Notes under the pieces: model-generated | What the model saw: only the letters and a program-made list of their open reading frames with translations | Database searches by the model: none | What the model was told of the DNA's origin: nothing | In this document: one piece after another, positions 21,197 through 33,080 of the stretch | How the letters are laid out: each line of letters starts with the position of its first letter | Position numbering within the stretch: position 1 is the first letter of the stretch | From: Euryodendron excelsum | Lineage: Eukaryota; Streptophyta; Magnoliopsida; Ericales; Pentaphylacaceae | Reading direction: 5' to 3' | DNA: 64,000 bases | Assembly (NCBI GenBank): GCA_033060915.1 | Contig: CM065385.1 | Span: 19,356,001 to 19,420,000 of the forward strand | Position numbers and translations under genes: made by a program

Positions 21197-21204
21197 TATA
21201 AATA
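21197..21204 (+). promoter_or_regulatory. LTR TATA box
   Basis: TATAAATA followed by CAGAGCC. The same TATAAATACAGA context recurs in the related LTRs (51690-51697 plus strand; 48467-48476 and about 55956-55965 minus strand), so it is conserved. Transcription would start near 21230, leaving U5 about 3 kb long. Confidence 0.75.
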
Positions 21205-22079
21205 CAGAGCCTTTTCCAACATAAAAGAGGTCCGTAAACTCAATCTAAAAATCCTATATTTCAATATACAGAGCTCGAGCACCTCCTAAACCCTAGCTTC
21301 CCTAAGTTTTTCAAACCCTAGCCACCATACACTAAACCCTAGCCTCTTATACACTCGTACACACCCGCATACACTCATACACTAACCTTCAACCCTCCTT
21401 CGAAGACTTGAAGAGTTGCAATCTGAAGTTCGAAGATTGAAGGCGGCTCTTGAAGATTGAAGACGAAGATCAAGACGAAGACCGAAGAAAGCAAGGCGCG
21501 CAAAATAAACAAGATACAAGGTAGGTTCTCCATTTAAATTTCTGCACTTCCCCCTCTCTCTTCTCTCTCCTAACCCACTTGGGTTTTCTCTATTTTAATC
21601 CCCCATCTCTTTCCCCCCCTTTCTTTGCATGCTTGAAACAAGGGGACTCCCGGTCCATGTGTAGGATTAGACTATTGGAGAGTCACCGTGTCGGGGGCTT
21701 TCTTCTAGTCTAACCAGAAACCATGTGGGTTCGGCCCCCTTGATTATGTGGTGAAGCCTTAGTCTTGTATGTTCACAACCCCAAATTTGCAATGTGCATA
21801 TCATGATCTTGTATCTTCCAAAAACCATTTTCAAAGTTGTCTTCAAAGTCGTTTTTAAACTTGTTTTCAAAATTGCATCAAAATTCCCTTTTCAAAAAGC
21901 TTGTTTTCAAAATCACAATCCTAGGGTGATTCTAGCTTTTTCATGGCTAGGATTTCTTTAGGAAAGTATTATATTTAAAGTGATTTTCATGGTCCATATT
22001 TTCAACTCTTGTTGTTTTCAAAACCGCTTTCCTAAAGTGGTTCTAGCCCTCTTATGGTTAGAATTGCTTTAGGAAAGTG

Positions 22080-23690
22080 AGATGTTTTTACACCTTCCAA
22101 AAAACTCTCTTCAAAAATCTCTTCCTAAAAATTTTCTTTTTCAACATACTTCCCAAAAACTTTTCTTTCCAAAATTGTTTTCAAAAACTCCCTCCAAAGA
22201 TTTATTTTTCCAAGCTCCCTTTTTCAACCCCTTTCCAAAATGCTCTCTTCAAAGTCCACTTTCCAAAAACGTTCCTTAGGTCTATTTCGTAGAAAAATTC
22301 TCTCCAAAAATCTTTCCAAAAACTCTCTTTCCAAAAATCTTCCTTCTAGAAACTCCCCTCTAGGATTTTCCTTCCAAAAACTTGTTTCCAAAAACACACT
22401 TCTCAAAAACTCCTTTTTAAAAATCTCTTTCCAAAAACTCTATCTTTAAATTCACTTTTCAAAAACTCTTCCTTAGGATTCCCTTCTAAAAATCCTCGTT
22501 TCCAAAAACACATTTTTCAAAAATCCCTTTTCTTAATGCCCAAGTCAAGCCCTAGAACCCACAATTAGGAGACCTTAATTTTCTTCCCAAAAACATGGTT
22601 TTCAAACTTCGCCCCAAACCTAGGTTTCCAAAATCTCTCGTTTTCTACATTCTAACTATACGCATTTCCAAAACCTCTTTTCTACGTCAAAACTATAGCC
22701 TTTCAAATCTAGGGTTTCTAAAACTTCCCCTTTCCAAATCCTTGTCAAGTCCAATCTTCCCTTTAGGAAACCAAATCCAATCTCCCCATTTAGGAAACTA
22801 GATCCCGTCCTCCGTTTTTGGAAACCAAATCAAATCTTCTCTTTTAGAAACAAAATTCCATCCCTTCCTAATCCAAACCTTTCCTAATTCAACTCCTTCC
22901 TAATTTCCTACCTTCCTAAACCATAAGTTTCCTAAATCTAAACTTTAAATCTTTCCTTAAATTTCAAAATTCAAATCTTTCCTAATTCAACCCTTTCCTA
23001 ATTCTACCCCTTTTCCAAATCTTAACTCTCCAAATCTATGCTTTCCAATCTTTTCTTAAACTCAAACCTTTCCTAATTTCAAGATTTTCTAAAACTAAAA
23101 CTCTAAAACTTTCTAAATCCTAAACTTTCTAAACTCAAAACTTTCTTAATTCAAACCTTTTCTAGATCTTTCCTAATTTAAAATCTTTCTAAAATTCTAA
23201 GCTTTCCAAATTCAAAACTTTTTTAACTTGAAACTTTCCAAATTCTCAACCTTTCTAAAACTAAACTTTCCTAATTCAAAACATTTCTAAATTTAACACT
23301 TTCCTATTTCAAAACCTTTCTTAAAATGAAACTTTCCAATTTTCAAAACTTCCCTATTTCAAAACATTCCAAATTCAAAACTTTCCTAAGTTAAAACTTT
23401 CCTAATTCCAAAACTTTCCTAAGTCGAAAACTTTCCTAATTCCAAAACTTTCAAATCTCCAATTCCATAACATCTTTTTCAATTTCTATTTCTATAATTC
23501 ATTTCTGATCTCCAATTCCACAACATTTTTCAAGTTTCCAATTCCATAACTCTTTTCAAATCTCTTTTCAATTCCAATTTCAAATCTATCTTTCCAAATC
23601 TCTTTTTAAATCAAATCAATTTCTTTTCAAATCATTTTCCAAATCTATTTCCAAATCAAATCTCCTTTCTTGCACTTGCATATCATGCAT
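22080..23690 (+). repeat. Pyrimidine-rich low-complexity tract in LTR U5
   Basis: About 1.6 kb dominated by short words such as CTTTCCAAAAAC, CTTTCCTAATTC and TTTCAAATC, with almost no G. The plus strand is strongly pyrimidine/A-biased and the minus strand is G/A/T-biased. The relatives at 45900-47560, 53550-55000 and 61680-63990 carry the reverse complement. Apparent F/L/K/S-rich ORFs here are composition artefacts. Confidence 0.85.
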
Positions 23691-24219
23691 TATGTTTTTC
23701 TAAACATTGTTTTCCAAGGTAAATAGGATTGAACATTAGTTAATTGGAGATTCACATAGGTGAATCTAGGGTAGATTGACATGTAGGTACCGAAAGGGTA
23801 GGGTAGGGTGATAGCTTAGTGAGTCTTCCCTACACGTAACCAACCTCCGAACCTAGATCACTGTTTTCGAAAGACCAAAAATGGAATTATTTTCAAAAAG
23901 GGCTAAATTTTTTTTAAAGGTTGCCAAACAACCCGTTTTTTTAAAAACCCTCTCTTGAGGAGATATTTTCAAAATCCTTTTCCATAACCCTAACAGTAGT
24001 CTTCAGATTATTCTTAATTTTTAGGTGACCTAACTCACCTTAATCAAGTTAGGTGGTGATTCCGAATCTTTTTCAAAAGCCCTTTATTCAAATCTATTTT
24101 CAATTCAAACCTAGTCGCATTCATTCTTTTAGGAGGGTGAGTTCTAACGAGAGAGTGCAGCATTTTTCTCACTTGTGTGTGTATTCCTCGAGTGCGAAAA
24201 ATTTGGGTGCAACAATGAC

Positions 24220-25851
24220 TACCTGCCTACTCCTTAGCCGGACTCATATCTTCTTCCCTCACTAGCTAGCTTGGATTATGAGAAGACACTGTTAGATTCC
24301 GGCCTAGCTGACTTCGATGACGAGAATCAACAGAAACTCTAATCACTACTTAATATTCTTGCTCTCTTACAAAGGTTGCCAATAAATATGGAGGAGAGAG
24401 AGAGACATTAGAATAGTGAAATAATTCTTGTAGACATGCTTGTACAGCTAGAAAATAAAGATAAAATGTAGAAATCATGGAGAGACTGACAAAGAGAGCT
24501 GACTAAAGGATTAAATTAAGCAAACCTTATTGAAGTAGCATTCAACAAAACAGGGAAAGAAGAACCTTTCTTGCTTGCTTGTATCAAAACCATATTTTAG
24601 TGTATGATTTTAAAGTTCTTAGAGATTAGGGATACAAGGAATGTGTTAACCAATTAGAGAAATTGTAGGGTTTTTAGAGAGATTTTAGGAATAAGAGATT
24701 GGCAGTGCGATTAGTGAGATGTAAGGAATGTGTTAATTAGAAGATAAGAGAGAAAAATCAGGAAGGGAGAGTAAAAAAAAAAGGGAGAAAAGCGAGAAAT
24801 AAAAAAGAAGGGAGGAAACCACATAACAAAAAAAAAAAAAAAAACTATAGAAACACTACGTGGCTCTTGAATTTGAGACTTCTGTGTATGTGTTACTTGA
24901 GTAGGGTTTTTAATTCCTTGGCTGTTATTAGGGGTTTGTTTTTTTTTTTTTTTTTTTTTAACTTCTCTATTTAGGAAAGGAAAGGAAGGGAGGGAGGGAC
25001 GGCCGGCCGACAATTAAGTTTCATTTGTTTCCTTTATTTTTTTCATAGATCAATTTCTTTTTTGGTAATTAATTTTTGTGTTTCCTTATTAAAATTTAAC
25101 TCTTTTAATTATTTTGTAAAATTAATTTTTTGTTTAACTATTTTTTGATTTTGTTTTGCTTTGTTTTATAGGAGAGGAGAGAGGAGCTTGATTGGTTGAA
25201 TGAACTAAGTGTGCCACGTGACTTCTTAGAAAATTAGAATTTTTAGAAAAATAGAGATTGATATTTGGAGGCCTGTCAGCCTCCCACAATATTTACATAT
25301 AGTATAGTATAAAGTCGTGAATAGTACGAGTATTTACAAAAGATTGCTTACTACTTCATTATAAAGACTTCAGAAAATGGCAAACAAAAAAACAATGCAC
25401 TCCCCAACACATCGCACTTCTAAATAAACTAACACATGCACGCCCTTGAGTATCATAGAATTTTTAGCAGTATCAGACAAAAAATTTCGATGCTACCATA
25501 ATACTGTGAATTATAAAAGATAAGAAATATAAAAAAAATTCATAATCGAAATAGCATCTAAAAACAATAGCGCTGCCTTCCTATTGGTTCCCCAAAGAAA
25601 ATAACATATTCATGCATTTTCTTTTCTTTAAAAAAATAAAAATAAAAGAGGAGGAATAAAGCATGCTTGTTGTGGGAGACTTTTGTTCAAGAAAGACATT
25701 AGATCTCTACACAAGTCTTCATGCAAGATTAACATGTGCATTAAGGGTATAGGTTAGCCTGTGCCTATGATATTGGCTCTTTCCCTATTGATTATCTAAA
25801 TATTTATACTATATATATTATAGTCATTGGTTGTTGGGTTTGTTTATTTTA
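24220..25851. other. Intergenic host sequence, nothing recognised
   Basis: About 1.6 kb with poly-A/T runs (24829-24843 and about 24940-24959) and no coding frame that I trust. It resumes the DNA interrupted by the giant LTR. Confidence 0.4.
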
Positions 25852-25860
25852 TTTTATTTA

Positions 25861-25985
25861 GGGGTAAATACATTTTACCTCCCTGTGGTTTCAGAGAAAA
25901 ATAGATAACCTCCCTATGGTTTAAAAGCTAACACATAACCCCCTTTGATTTGGATCAACTTGTAATTTGAACAGACTGTTATGAT
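25861..25985 (+). repeat. Left terminal inverted repeat of the MULE
   Basis: Starts GGGGTAAATAC and matches the reverse complement of the right end over at least 100 bases, including CTCCCTGTGGTTTCA and TTTAAAAGCTAACACATAAC. About a dozen differences separate the two. Confidence 0.92.
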
Positions 25986-28815
25986 TTATATGAAAAGATG
26001 AAAATATCCTTTGCCTATTTACTTTGATTGACTTGAGTGGTTACCCATTCGCTCACTCCACCAAAATATAGAGAAAATAGTCGAGAGAGAGGTGGGAGAA
26101 CTTGGGGTTCTTATTTGAAGAGTGATTATGGTTCGTATATAGCCGATGAAAGCGACCCATTTACAAGAAAGCGACCAATCCATAGTCGAAGAAAGTATGT
26201 TTTTGTTCATGTTATGATTTTTGGGTTTGTGTTGGTTCTGTTACCTTTATGAGTGTTACTTTTGTGTGTTTTCAGTACTATGCATGCTAGAATTGTAGAA
26301 ACTTTTTAAGGATTTTGTACTATATTATGTTTATTTTGTGTTTGATTACTGAACTTAAGTGATTTGGTTTATGGTTTAGTATACCAAAATTAGGGCTTTT
26401 CCAAAGAATGAGTCTGATTTGTATGAATTTCATATATTTTTTACGTTTATTCATCCATATGAAGTTGTAAGTGATTTGGTTTAATAGAAATACTATAACA
26501 TTAGGGTCTTTATTTGTACAAGCATGAATAAAAAAATTGGGGATTTTATGAAATGGCTTCTGTATAATGATTGGCTGTGGTCCACAAAGACCACTGGGTG
26601 GAATGCTCATCATTTTCTGCCTTTTGGTGAAATTTTCCGTCCGTGTAGTTTGTTATGTTTTATCATTCTCGGGCTTTAATGTTTGTGATTGGGGTTTTCT
26701 ATAGTGTTTGATATTAGTGGTCCTAATTGTTAATTTTTGTCTTGTTTTTTATGATGAGGGACAAGAATTAGTGGTCCCTTTTATATTTTAAACAGTTTAG
26801 TTGTCTTTATGTTTCTGCTCTCACACATGGGCTGTCCCTTTTGTTTTTTTTTTTTTTTTAAAACATATGGTCTCGACAATGGATTGTTTTCTATATTGTA
26901 TTGTTTTTTTTTTTTTTTTCTTTTTTCTTTTTTTTTTCGGAGTTGTTCGTGAAATGAAAAGTGCTTTTGCAGGTATGCATAGGTTATTTTCAATTGAGCT
27001 CCATCATGGGGGCTATTTCAATAAGCAACCCAATTTAGTTTATAAAGGTGGAAGGGCAAACTATTTTGATTATTGTGATTCACAATGATTGGGTTTTATT
27101 AACATTCAACAAATGTTTGTGAAGTTAGGGTATCCTTGTACTAGTAAGGTTTAATAAAAGATACCTGGGGAAGTGTTGGACACCGGGTTAATAGAAATAT
27201 ATGGTGATAATGAGGTGATGGACATGATGAATGTATATAGTGGCTTGGAAATGGTTGCAATGTACGTTAAGAAAGGCCATGAGCCATTAGAAGTTTGGAT
27301 GCTGAGGGTTTTGTAATTCAAAATGAAGTCGATGATAATGGTCTAGGTATTGAAGTTGATGATAATGTTGTTGAAAATGAAAATTTGAATGAAGGTGAGG
27401 AAGGGGTTGACTTCGATAGTGAGTTTGATCTAAGTTGGTTGAATGAAGGTGAAGGTGAATCTGAAGATGGGGTTCATTCTGATTCTAAGTCTGATCCAAG
27501 TTGGTTGAATGAAGGATTAGAGGGGCTTGATGATGATGACATATTTCAAAAGAAAAGGAAAGATAATGAAAATAGTCAACTTGACAAACAAATGCTACAG
27601 ATGATGATGACAGTGGGTGGTATAGTGATGGTGATGATGACCTGCACACCTTACATGGATTATTAGATGATGATCAGTTGGGGGCCAGTTATTCTGATTT
27701 TAATGAAGATATTGATATGGTCAAGCCTTCTTTGGAAGTGGGAATGAAATTTACAAATGCACAAGTTTTGAGAAAGGCCTTAGTGTTATGGCAAGTACAA
27801 CAAGGCTATGACCTACAATTCATAAGGAATGAGAATGCTAGGATCACAACAGTATGCAAGAGAGGATGTTGTTGAGTCAAGGTTGATCCTTGTTGACTCA
27901 AGGTTAATTCCTATGTTGATTTTGATGATAACTAAACCTTGTGGTATGTTACTAATGAATCTACTTAGTGTGCAGATTAACAAAGTTCATAGCTTAGACT
28001 TAAAGTTGAATCTTAAGTCTAATGCATGTCAAGAAGAATATATAACAAGTTCAAGAAGCAAGCAATGAATTCAAAGAGCCATGCAATGAACCAAACAAAG
28101 GATTGTCACCTATCTCTACTTCAAACATATGTTCTACATTCGAAGAGATTGAAGGTGTTCAATTAAAGCTTCTTTCAAGTATGCATAGTTTCGATGAAGA
28201 TTGATTTGCACCAGACTAAAGACTTCATCAGAATATGCAAAGATCAGTTGAGGAGGTGCAATGCTCAGTTGAAGATGAATTGTTTGTTGAAGAGTTTGGA
28301 AAATGCTCAAGAGATGATTTCATCTAGTATGCTAAAGACCAATTCAAGACATGTGATTGAAGTGGCTGAGAAGATGGCTCACAATGAATATTTGATCTCT
28401 ACATGGAATCCAAGTGAAGAATTCTTCTACAAAAGATCAATGAAGACTAGATGTATGAAGAGACTTCATCATGTTTGCAATGGTCTCATTGAAGTGATCT
28501 TTAATGAAGAATGAAGAATTACTAACAAAGAGAGAAAATCAGAAATGAAGCATTGTGGAGCTCTACGTAGTTGAGGAAGCTGTGGAAATGAAGTAGAAAA
28601 GATGAACATTGATCTAATAAAGCTTTGATTGTTTGAGATTCAAGAAAAAGATCAATATCCAATGATTGATTCAATTCAAATTGAATAGAAGTTAACTCTG
28701 ATGAGTTAAAGAGATTTGATTGATCATCATACCCCAAAGACATACTCCTTGAAGATCTTATACCTATATTAAGATGATCTGAATCATTGGAAGATAGAAT
28801 ACAGAGTTCTAGACA

Positions 28816-29250
28816 ATGAGGAGACTCATGGAAATGAAGAGTCGCCTCCTGATCACAGACGTAAAAGGTTTGAAGACAAAATGGGCAATGAGGGGACTCA
28901 TGAAAGTAAGGTGTCGCTTCTTGATCACAGAAGCAAAAAGGCCTGGAGACAAATTGAAGAATGAGGGGACTCATGGAAATGAGGTGTCGCCTCTTGAACA
29001 CAGAAACAAAAAGCCTGGAGACCAAGTAGGCCATGAGTGGGCACATTTTCATGAAGTGTCGCCTCATGGAGACAGACGCGAAGACATGAAGATGAAATGA
29101 ACAATGAGCGGACACATAAAGACGAAGTGTCGCCTCTTGGTAGTAGAAGTAAAAAGGCTTAAAGTTTAAATGATCAATGAGTGGACACATGATAATGAAG
29201 TGTCGCCTCATGACAGCAGAAGCCGAAGATGTGAAGACAGAATGAACGAG
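28816..29250 (+). repeat. 72-bp tandem array in the copia LTR (about 6 copies)
   Basis: Units start ATGAGGGGACTCATGGAAATGA or a variant and carry GTGTCGCCTC. Starts fall near 28816, 28890, 28963, 29033, 29104 and 29177. The period is about 72 bases, near a multiple of three, so a 229-codon minus-strand frame stays open without being a gene. The array is upstream of the TATA box, in U3, where repeats can act as enhancer-like modules. Confidence 0.88.
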
Positions 29251-29449
29251 GAGTCACCTCATCGACCTGAAGAGGGGACTCATGAACTCAGTGAACATTG
29301 TCTGGTAAATGCAGAAGTAGGAAGTGTTGACTCCACAGACTTGGAGCCAACTCCCTCTGTTACAACGGCTATTTTTCTTAACGTTATAACGGACTAGACG
29401 CGCATTAATAATACCCAATCACCTCCAACGGATGGAATCAATGCAAGGG

Positions 29450-29457
29450 TATATATA
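29450..29457 (+). promoter_or_regulatory. TATA box of the copia LTR
   Basis: TATATATA followed by CTAGCCTCC. It lies about 560 bases before the LTR end and just after the 72-bp array, in the expected U3 position. Confidence 0.6.
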
Positions 29458-32400
29458 CTAGCCTCCAACTGCATTTATATACAAGAATTAAGAGGAAGAA
29501 ACAACAAGAGACAAGAATCACTGATCTACCTGATATTCCTAAACATTCTTCCTGTTTTATTCTTGTGAGCTTTGAATGTAAAGTCTACTCTTAGTAGAGA
29601 GTGAGTTGTATACTTCTATACACTTGTAATTGAGAGTTTGAGAGTTATTTTGTGTGAAGCAAAACTCTTGTAAGTTTTAGTGGAGCTTGGACAAAACCAC
29701 TTGGGGTTTGAAGAGCTCGGTGAGAAGTTCTTTGTAAAGTGAGCTGAGCACTTTGTCAATCAGTGGCCCATCTTGTAATAGGTGATTACATAGTGGAAGA
29801 AGACTTCAAAGAGGTCTTAGGGTGAGGACATAGACCACGGTTTGTGGTTAAACCTCAGTAAATCTGTGTCTTTCTTCTATTGCTCTGTTTTCTTTACTTC
29901 TATTGATTACATTGCTTTGCACATAGATTAATCACTGCTATATTGTTTAGATTAATTTTAATTAATCTTCGAAAGAAACCCAATTCACCCCCCACTTAGG
30001 TTGCCTATTGGACCAATAGATGTGACTTTAGAATTCATGAATCTCCAATGGAAGGGGAGTGGACATTTCAGATTAAGTCCCTACAGCCTCAACATCACTG
30101 TGGTAGAAACTATGATAACCATCTTGTAACTTCAACGTACCTATCTAAAAAATATTTGGTGAAACTAATGGATAATCTAGATTGGAAAATACCAGCAATG
30201 AAAAAAGAAGTTAGGAGAGAGATTTTGGTTGTTGTTATTAAGAGTCAAGTGTACAGGGCTAAGAGAAAAGCCAAGGAGGTCATTGATGGAGACCAAAGAA
30301 AGTAGTATGCAAGGCTTTGGGATTACTGTGAGACAGTGAAAAAGTACAATCCCAACAACTATTTTAAGATAAAGGTGGAAAGACCTACTTTGGAGCTCCC
30401 ACATGTGTTTCAAAGGATATATGTCAGGTATGATGCTCAAAAGCAAGGATTCCTCAATGGTTGCAGACCTATTATTGGGCTGGATGGGAGTCATTTAAAG
30501 GGAATTTATACTGGTCAGATACTTGCAACAGTGGGAAGAGATGGGAATGACAACATGTTCCTGATAGCATTTGTTGTGGTTGAAGCTGAAATAGGAGAGA
30601 CATGGACATGGTTTATAAGTGAGTTGTTGTCAGACATTGGGAGTATGGAGGATAATGGTTGGACCTTCATTTCAGATAAACAAAAAGGCCCAGTTGATGC
30701 TATTGCAGAGTTGGTGCCCACTGCTGAGCATAGATATTGCTTTAGACACATGTACACAAACTTCAAGGAGAAGTTCAAAGGCAAAGAACTGAAAAACTTG
30801 ATGTGGAAAGCAGCATTAGCATGCACTGCCAGAGAATTTAATCTGCACATGAAGCAACTAGAGGAGCTGGATCCCAAAAACAAAACCCCATCTATGGTTG
30901 AGAAAAGTTAATCCTGCATGTTGGGCTAGGTCTCACTTTAGTGCTAGGTCCAAATGTGATGTCTTGGTTAACAATATGAGTGAATCTTTTATTAGTTACA
31001 TTTTGGAGGCAAGGGACAAACCAATCGTCACTATGCTAGAGTGGATAAGAAGGAGATTGATGAATAGATTTCAGATTAAGAGACAAGGCATGGAAAAGTA
31101 TCCTAGACCAATCTACCCATCCATTTAAGAGAAATTAGAGAGTAATAAGGTGGATAGTGGGAATTGCCTCCCTAGTTTTTCTAGGGAGTTGACATTTGAA
31201 GTTGATTGCTATGACACCACACATATTATGGACCTGGATAGACAAACTTGTAGCTGTAGAAATTGGGAATTAACTGGAATTCCATGTAAGCATGCCATAA
31301 GTTACATTTATTTGAATAGGCAAAGACCGGAGGATTATGTGCATCCTTGTTACATCAAAGAGATCTACTTGAATACATATAACTCAATGATACATCCAGT
31401 GCTTGGGGAGTATGACTGGATTGAGACTGGTTTGGATATTATTCAACCTCCCTTCCACAGAAAACAACCTAGCAGACCAAAAAAGTTGAGAAAAAGAATT
31501 GCTGATAAACCTAAAAATCCATTCAAGGTCAGTAGAAAACATAAAGGGGTGACATGTGCCAAGTGTTTAAAGTTTGGACACAACAAGAGGCCATGCAAAG
31601 GACTTGTGCACCCAAACTCCAGGTTATTCAAAGGAAACAATATACGTTCAAAATCTCAGATATATATTTCTTGTAATGGTTACATGGTTTTGAATTATAA
31701 GTTTTCTTTCTTAACCTGTGCCATCTTTATTGACATGGTGCACACCAACAGAGGAAACAACCCCATCAAAAGCAAAGTCAAAAGTCAAACAACAATTAGG
31801 TAAATTTCTACACCAATCAAGTAAGGTATATCTTGTAATGGAAATTCAGATTGTGATCCTTATTGTATATGAGACAGTCCTCAAGCCAATCAACTTATTC
31901 TTCAGATATATCACAATCTCAGCCTACAAAAAGTCATAGGGGATCTTCAACACAACCAAGCAAGGTAAATTTCAATAAGATTTCCTTCCAACATATGTAC
32001 TAGGGCTGTAACTTGGACTTGTAACTTGTATGTTTTAAGTCATGGCAACTGAATGGTTGGTTCCATTGTTCTTTACAGAATTATGTAACTGACTTAATAA
32101 TGCTATTGTTATTGTTGGTAACATTTAAACTTATATACTATGCAGTCAAGGGGCAAACTTCCATGTTTTACTGGGAAGACAACTCAACAATTAAAGGGCA
32201 ACAAGAATATGAAGTGGATTCCTCCTAGTGTGACTACTACACAAACTACTAGGGCTGCATCTACCCTTAGCAGTCAAGGACTTGGAAAGGGTGCCACATT
32301 TTGGAAAGTTCCATTTGCTGCAAGAGGTGGACTAAGTGCAATAGGTAGGTCAAGTGGAAGGGGAAGCAATGCAATGTTTGGTTAAAACAAAGCAAGAACT

Positions 32401-32939
32401 CAAGATAACAATCAATAGTGATTACTTTATTGGTGAATGTTTTGGGAAATATTAGCAATTAACATGAAGACTGTAGTTGTGTTTTTTGGCCTTTTGGTGG
32501 AATGTTTAGGATGTTAACTGAATTTCATAATGTCAACTTTTGGGATTTTATAAATTCTGGATAAGGTTATGAATGTTTGACATCTTTGGAACAAGTTCGT
32601 TGTGAATTCAGTGGTAATGCAATAGTAGTTTACAATGGAACTATCAAGTACAAGCAAAATTCGATGGAATCTCATTCACTTACACCAAATAACCACCAAG
32701 TTAACGACATTTTATTTATATATATATATATATATACACATTTATTGAAAACACCAACCTAGCCATGGTGGTGGTTCATTTCTGTGACTTCGTTCTAATG
32801 GCGGGTATTTATTTACTAAGTCTACACTGGTATAAAGAGAAGAGTTTAGCTTTACAAGGGCAAAATGGTCTTTATATAGCATTATTTGGGCAGAATTGCT
32901 TTTCTTACTTCCATTTGCAACGCGTGAGGCACAATCTCC

Positions 32940-33071
32940 GTTAAAGATAACACTTTCCGTTCAAATAACAAGTTAATCATAACCACAGGGGCGTTATGTG
33001 TTAGCTTTTAAACTATAAGGAGGTTATCTGTTTTTCGTTGAAACCACAGGGAGGTAAAGTGTATTTACCCC
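32940..33071 (-). repeat. Right terminal inverted repeat of the MULE
   Basis: The reverse complement of the left repeat, ending GTATTTACCCC. It includes GTTATGTGTTAGCTTTTAAAC and GAAACCACAGGGAGGTAAA and is followed directly by the 9-bp duplication TTTTATTTA. Confidence 0.92.
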
Positions 33072-33080
33072 TTTTATTTA

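Larger units (their letters stand above)
18297..24214 (+). mobile_element. Giant solo LTR (5.9 kb), probably Tat/Ogre-like Ty3/gypsy
   Basis: The segment starts TGTAAGCACCCC and ends GGGTGCAACA (TG...CA, imperfect inverted termini), and is flanked by perfect 5-bp duplications ATGAC (18292-18296 and 24215-24219). There is no internal coding region, so this is a solo LTR. In order it holds an 81-bp tandem array (18505-20410), further diverged blocks, a TATA box (21197-21204), a leader-like part with AAACCCTAG motifs and a pyrimidine-rich tract of about 1.6 kb (22080-23690). Related LTRs occur on the other strand at 45301, 52996 and 61113. The lineage call rests on LTR size, the array and the primer-binding site next to the relative at 52996, so it is an inference. 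Confidence 0.88.
27870..30018 (+). mobile_element. Copia solo LTR inside the MULE transposase
   Basis: A 2,149-bp LTR beginning TGTTGAGTCAAGG and ending GGACCAATA, flanked by perfect 5-bp duplications GATGT (27865-27869 and 30019-30023). Removing it with one GATGT rejoins the MULE reading frame exactly (GGA TGT GAC TTT), which proves the boundaries. The end matches the LTR tip at 1-22, so the copia element at the window start is a family member. It contains a 72-bp tandem array (28816-29250) and a TATA box (29450-29457), with a leader rich in AAGAGG/AACAAGAG downstream. Confidence 0.95.
26975..32385 (+). pseudogene. MULE transposase (MuDR/MURA type), interrupted and broken
   Basis: Transposases of this type cut and paste the element using its inverted repeats. 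Pieces in order: N-terminal domain from ATG 26975, after a TTTTGCAG splice acceptor (FSIELHHGGYF...), with a stop at 27086-27088; an acidic linker (27295-27666); the MuDR DNA-binding region (GMKFTNAQVLRKAL...VCKRGC), cut by a copia LTR at 27870; its continuation from 30019 (CDFRIHESPMEG...); the MULE catalytic domain (GLDGSHLKG, FISDKQKG, CFRHMYTNFK); a SWIM zinc finger (CSCRNWELTGIPCKHA); and a zinc knuckle (CAKCLKFGHNKRPC). A last exon after an intron ending at about 32143 is likely (to 32385). Further defects: TAG 30303-30305 for Gln, a one-base insertion near 30904 and TAA 31126-31128. Catalytic Asp residues remain, but the gene cannot be translated whole. Confidence 0.92.
25861..33071 (+). 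mobile_element. MULE (Mutator-like) transposon with broken transposase
   Basis: Long terminal inverted repeats (about 125 bp, beginning GGGGTAAATAC on each strand) bound a 7.2-kb element flanked by perfect 9-bp duplications TTTTATTTA (25852-25860 and 33072-33080). Nine-base duplications and long inverted repeats are diagnostic of Mutator-like elements, and a MuDR-type transposase lies inside on the plus strand. A copia solo LTR (27870-30018) sits within the transposase gene; without it and one duplication copy, the MULE is about 5.06 kb. The host element is formally autonomous in layout but dead in sequence. Confidence 0.95.

Noticed and set aside
22077..22801. Phe/Lys/Ser-rich frames on both strands.
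   Set aside because: Composition artefact of the pyrimidine-rich LTR tract. The same applies to frames at 45774-46073, 53712-53993, 54827-55033 and 61676-62040.
24220..24600. An exon of a host gene disrupted by the giant LTR at 24214.
   Set aside because: Joining the flanks at ATGAC gives no frame longer than a few dozen codons on either strand, and I recognise no domain.
26037..26252. A captured host gene in the MULE's left arm (71-codon frame).
   Set aside because: The frame is short, lacks domain resemblance and lies where the transposase 5' leader is expected.
28522..29211. 229-codon minus-strand frame with Cys/His-rich repeats.
   Set aside because: It is the antisense of the 72-bp array in the copia LTR and stays open because the period is a multiple of three. 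No zinc-finger spacing is kept.
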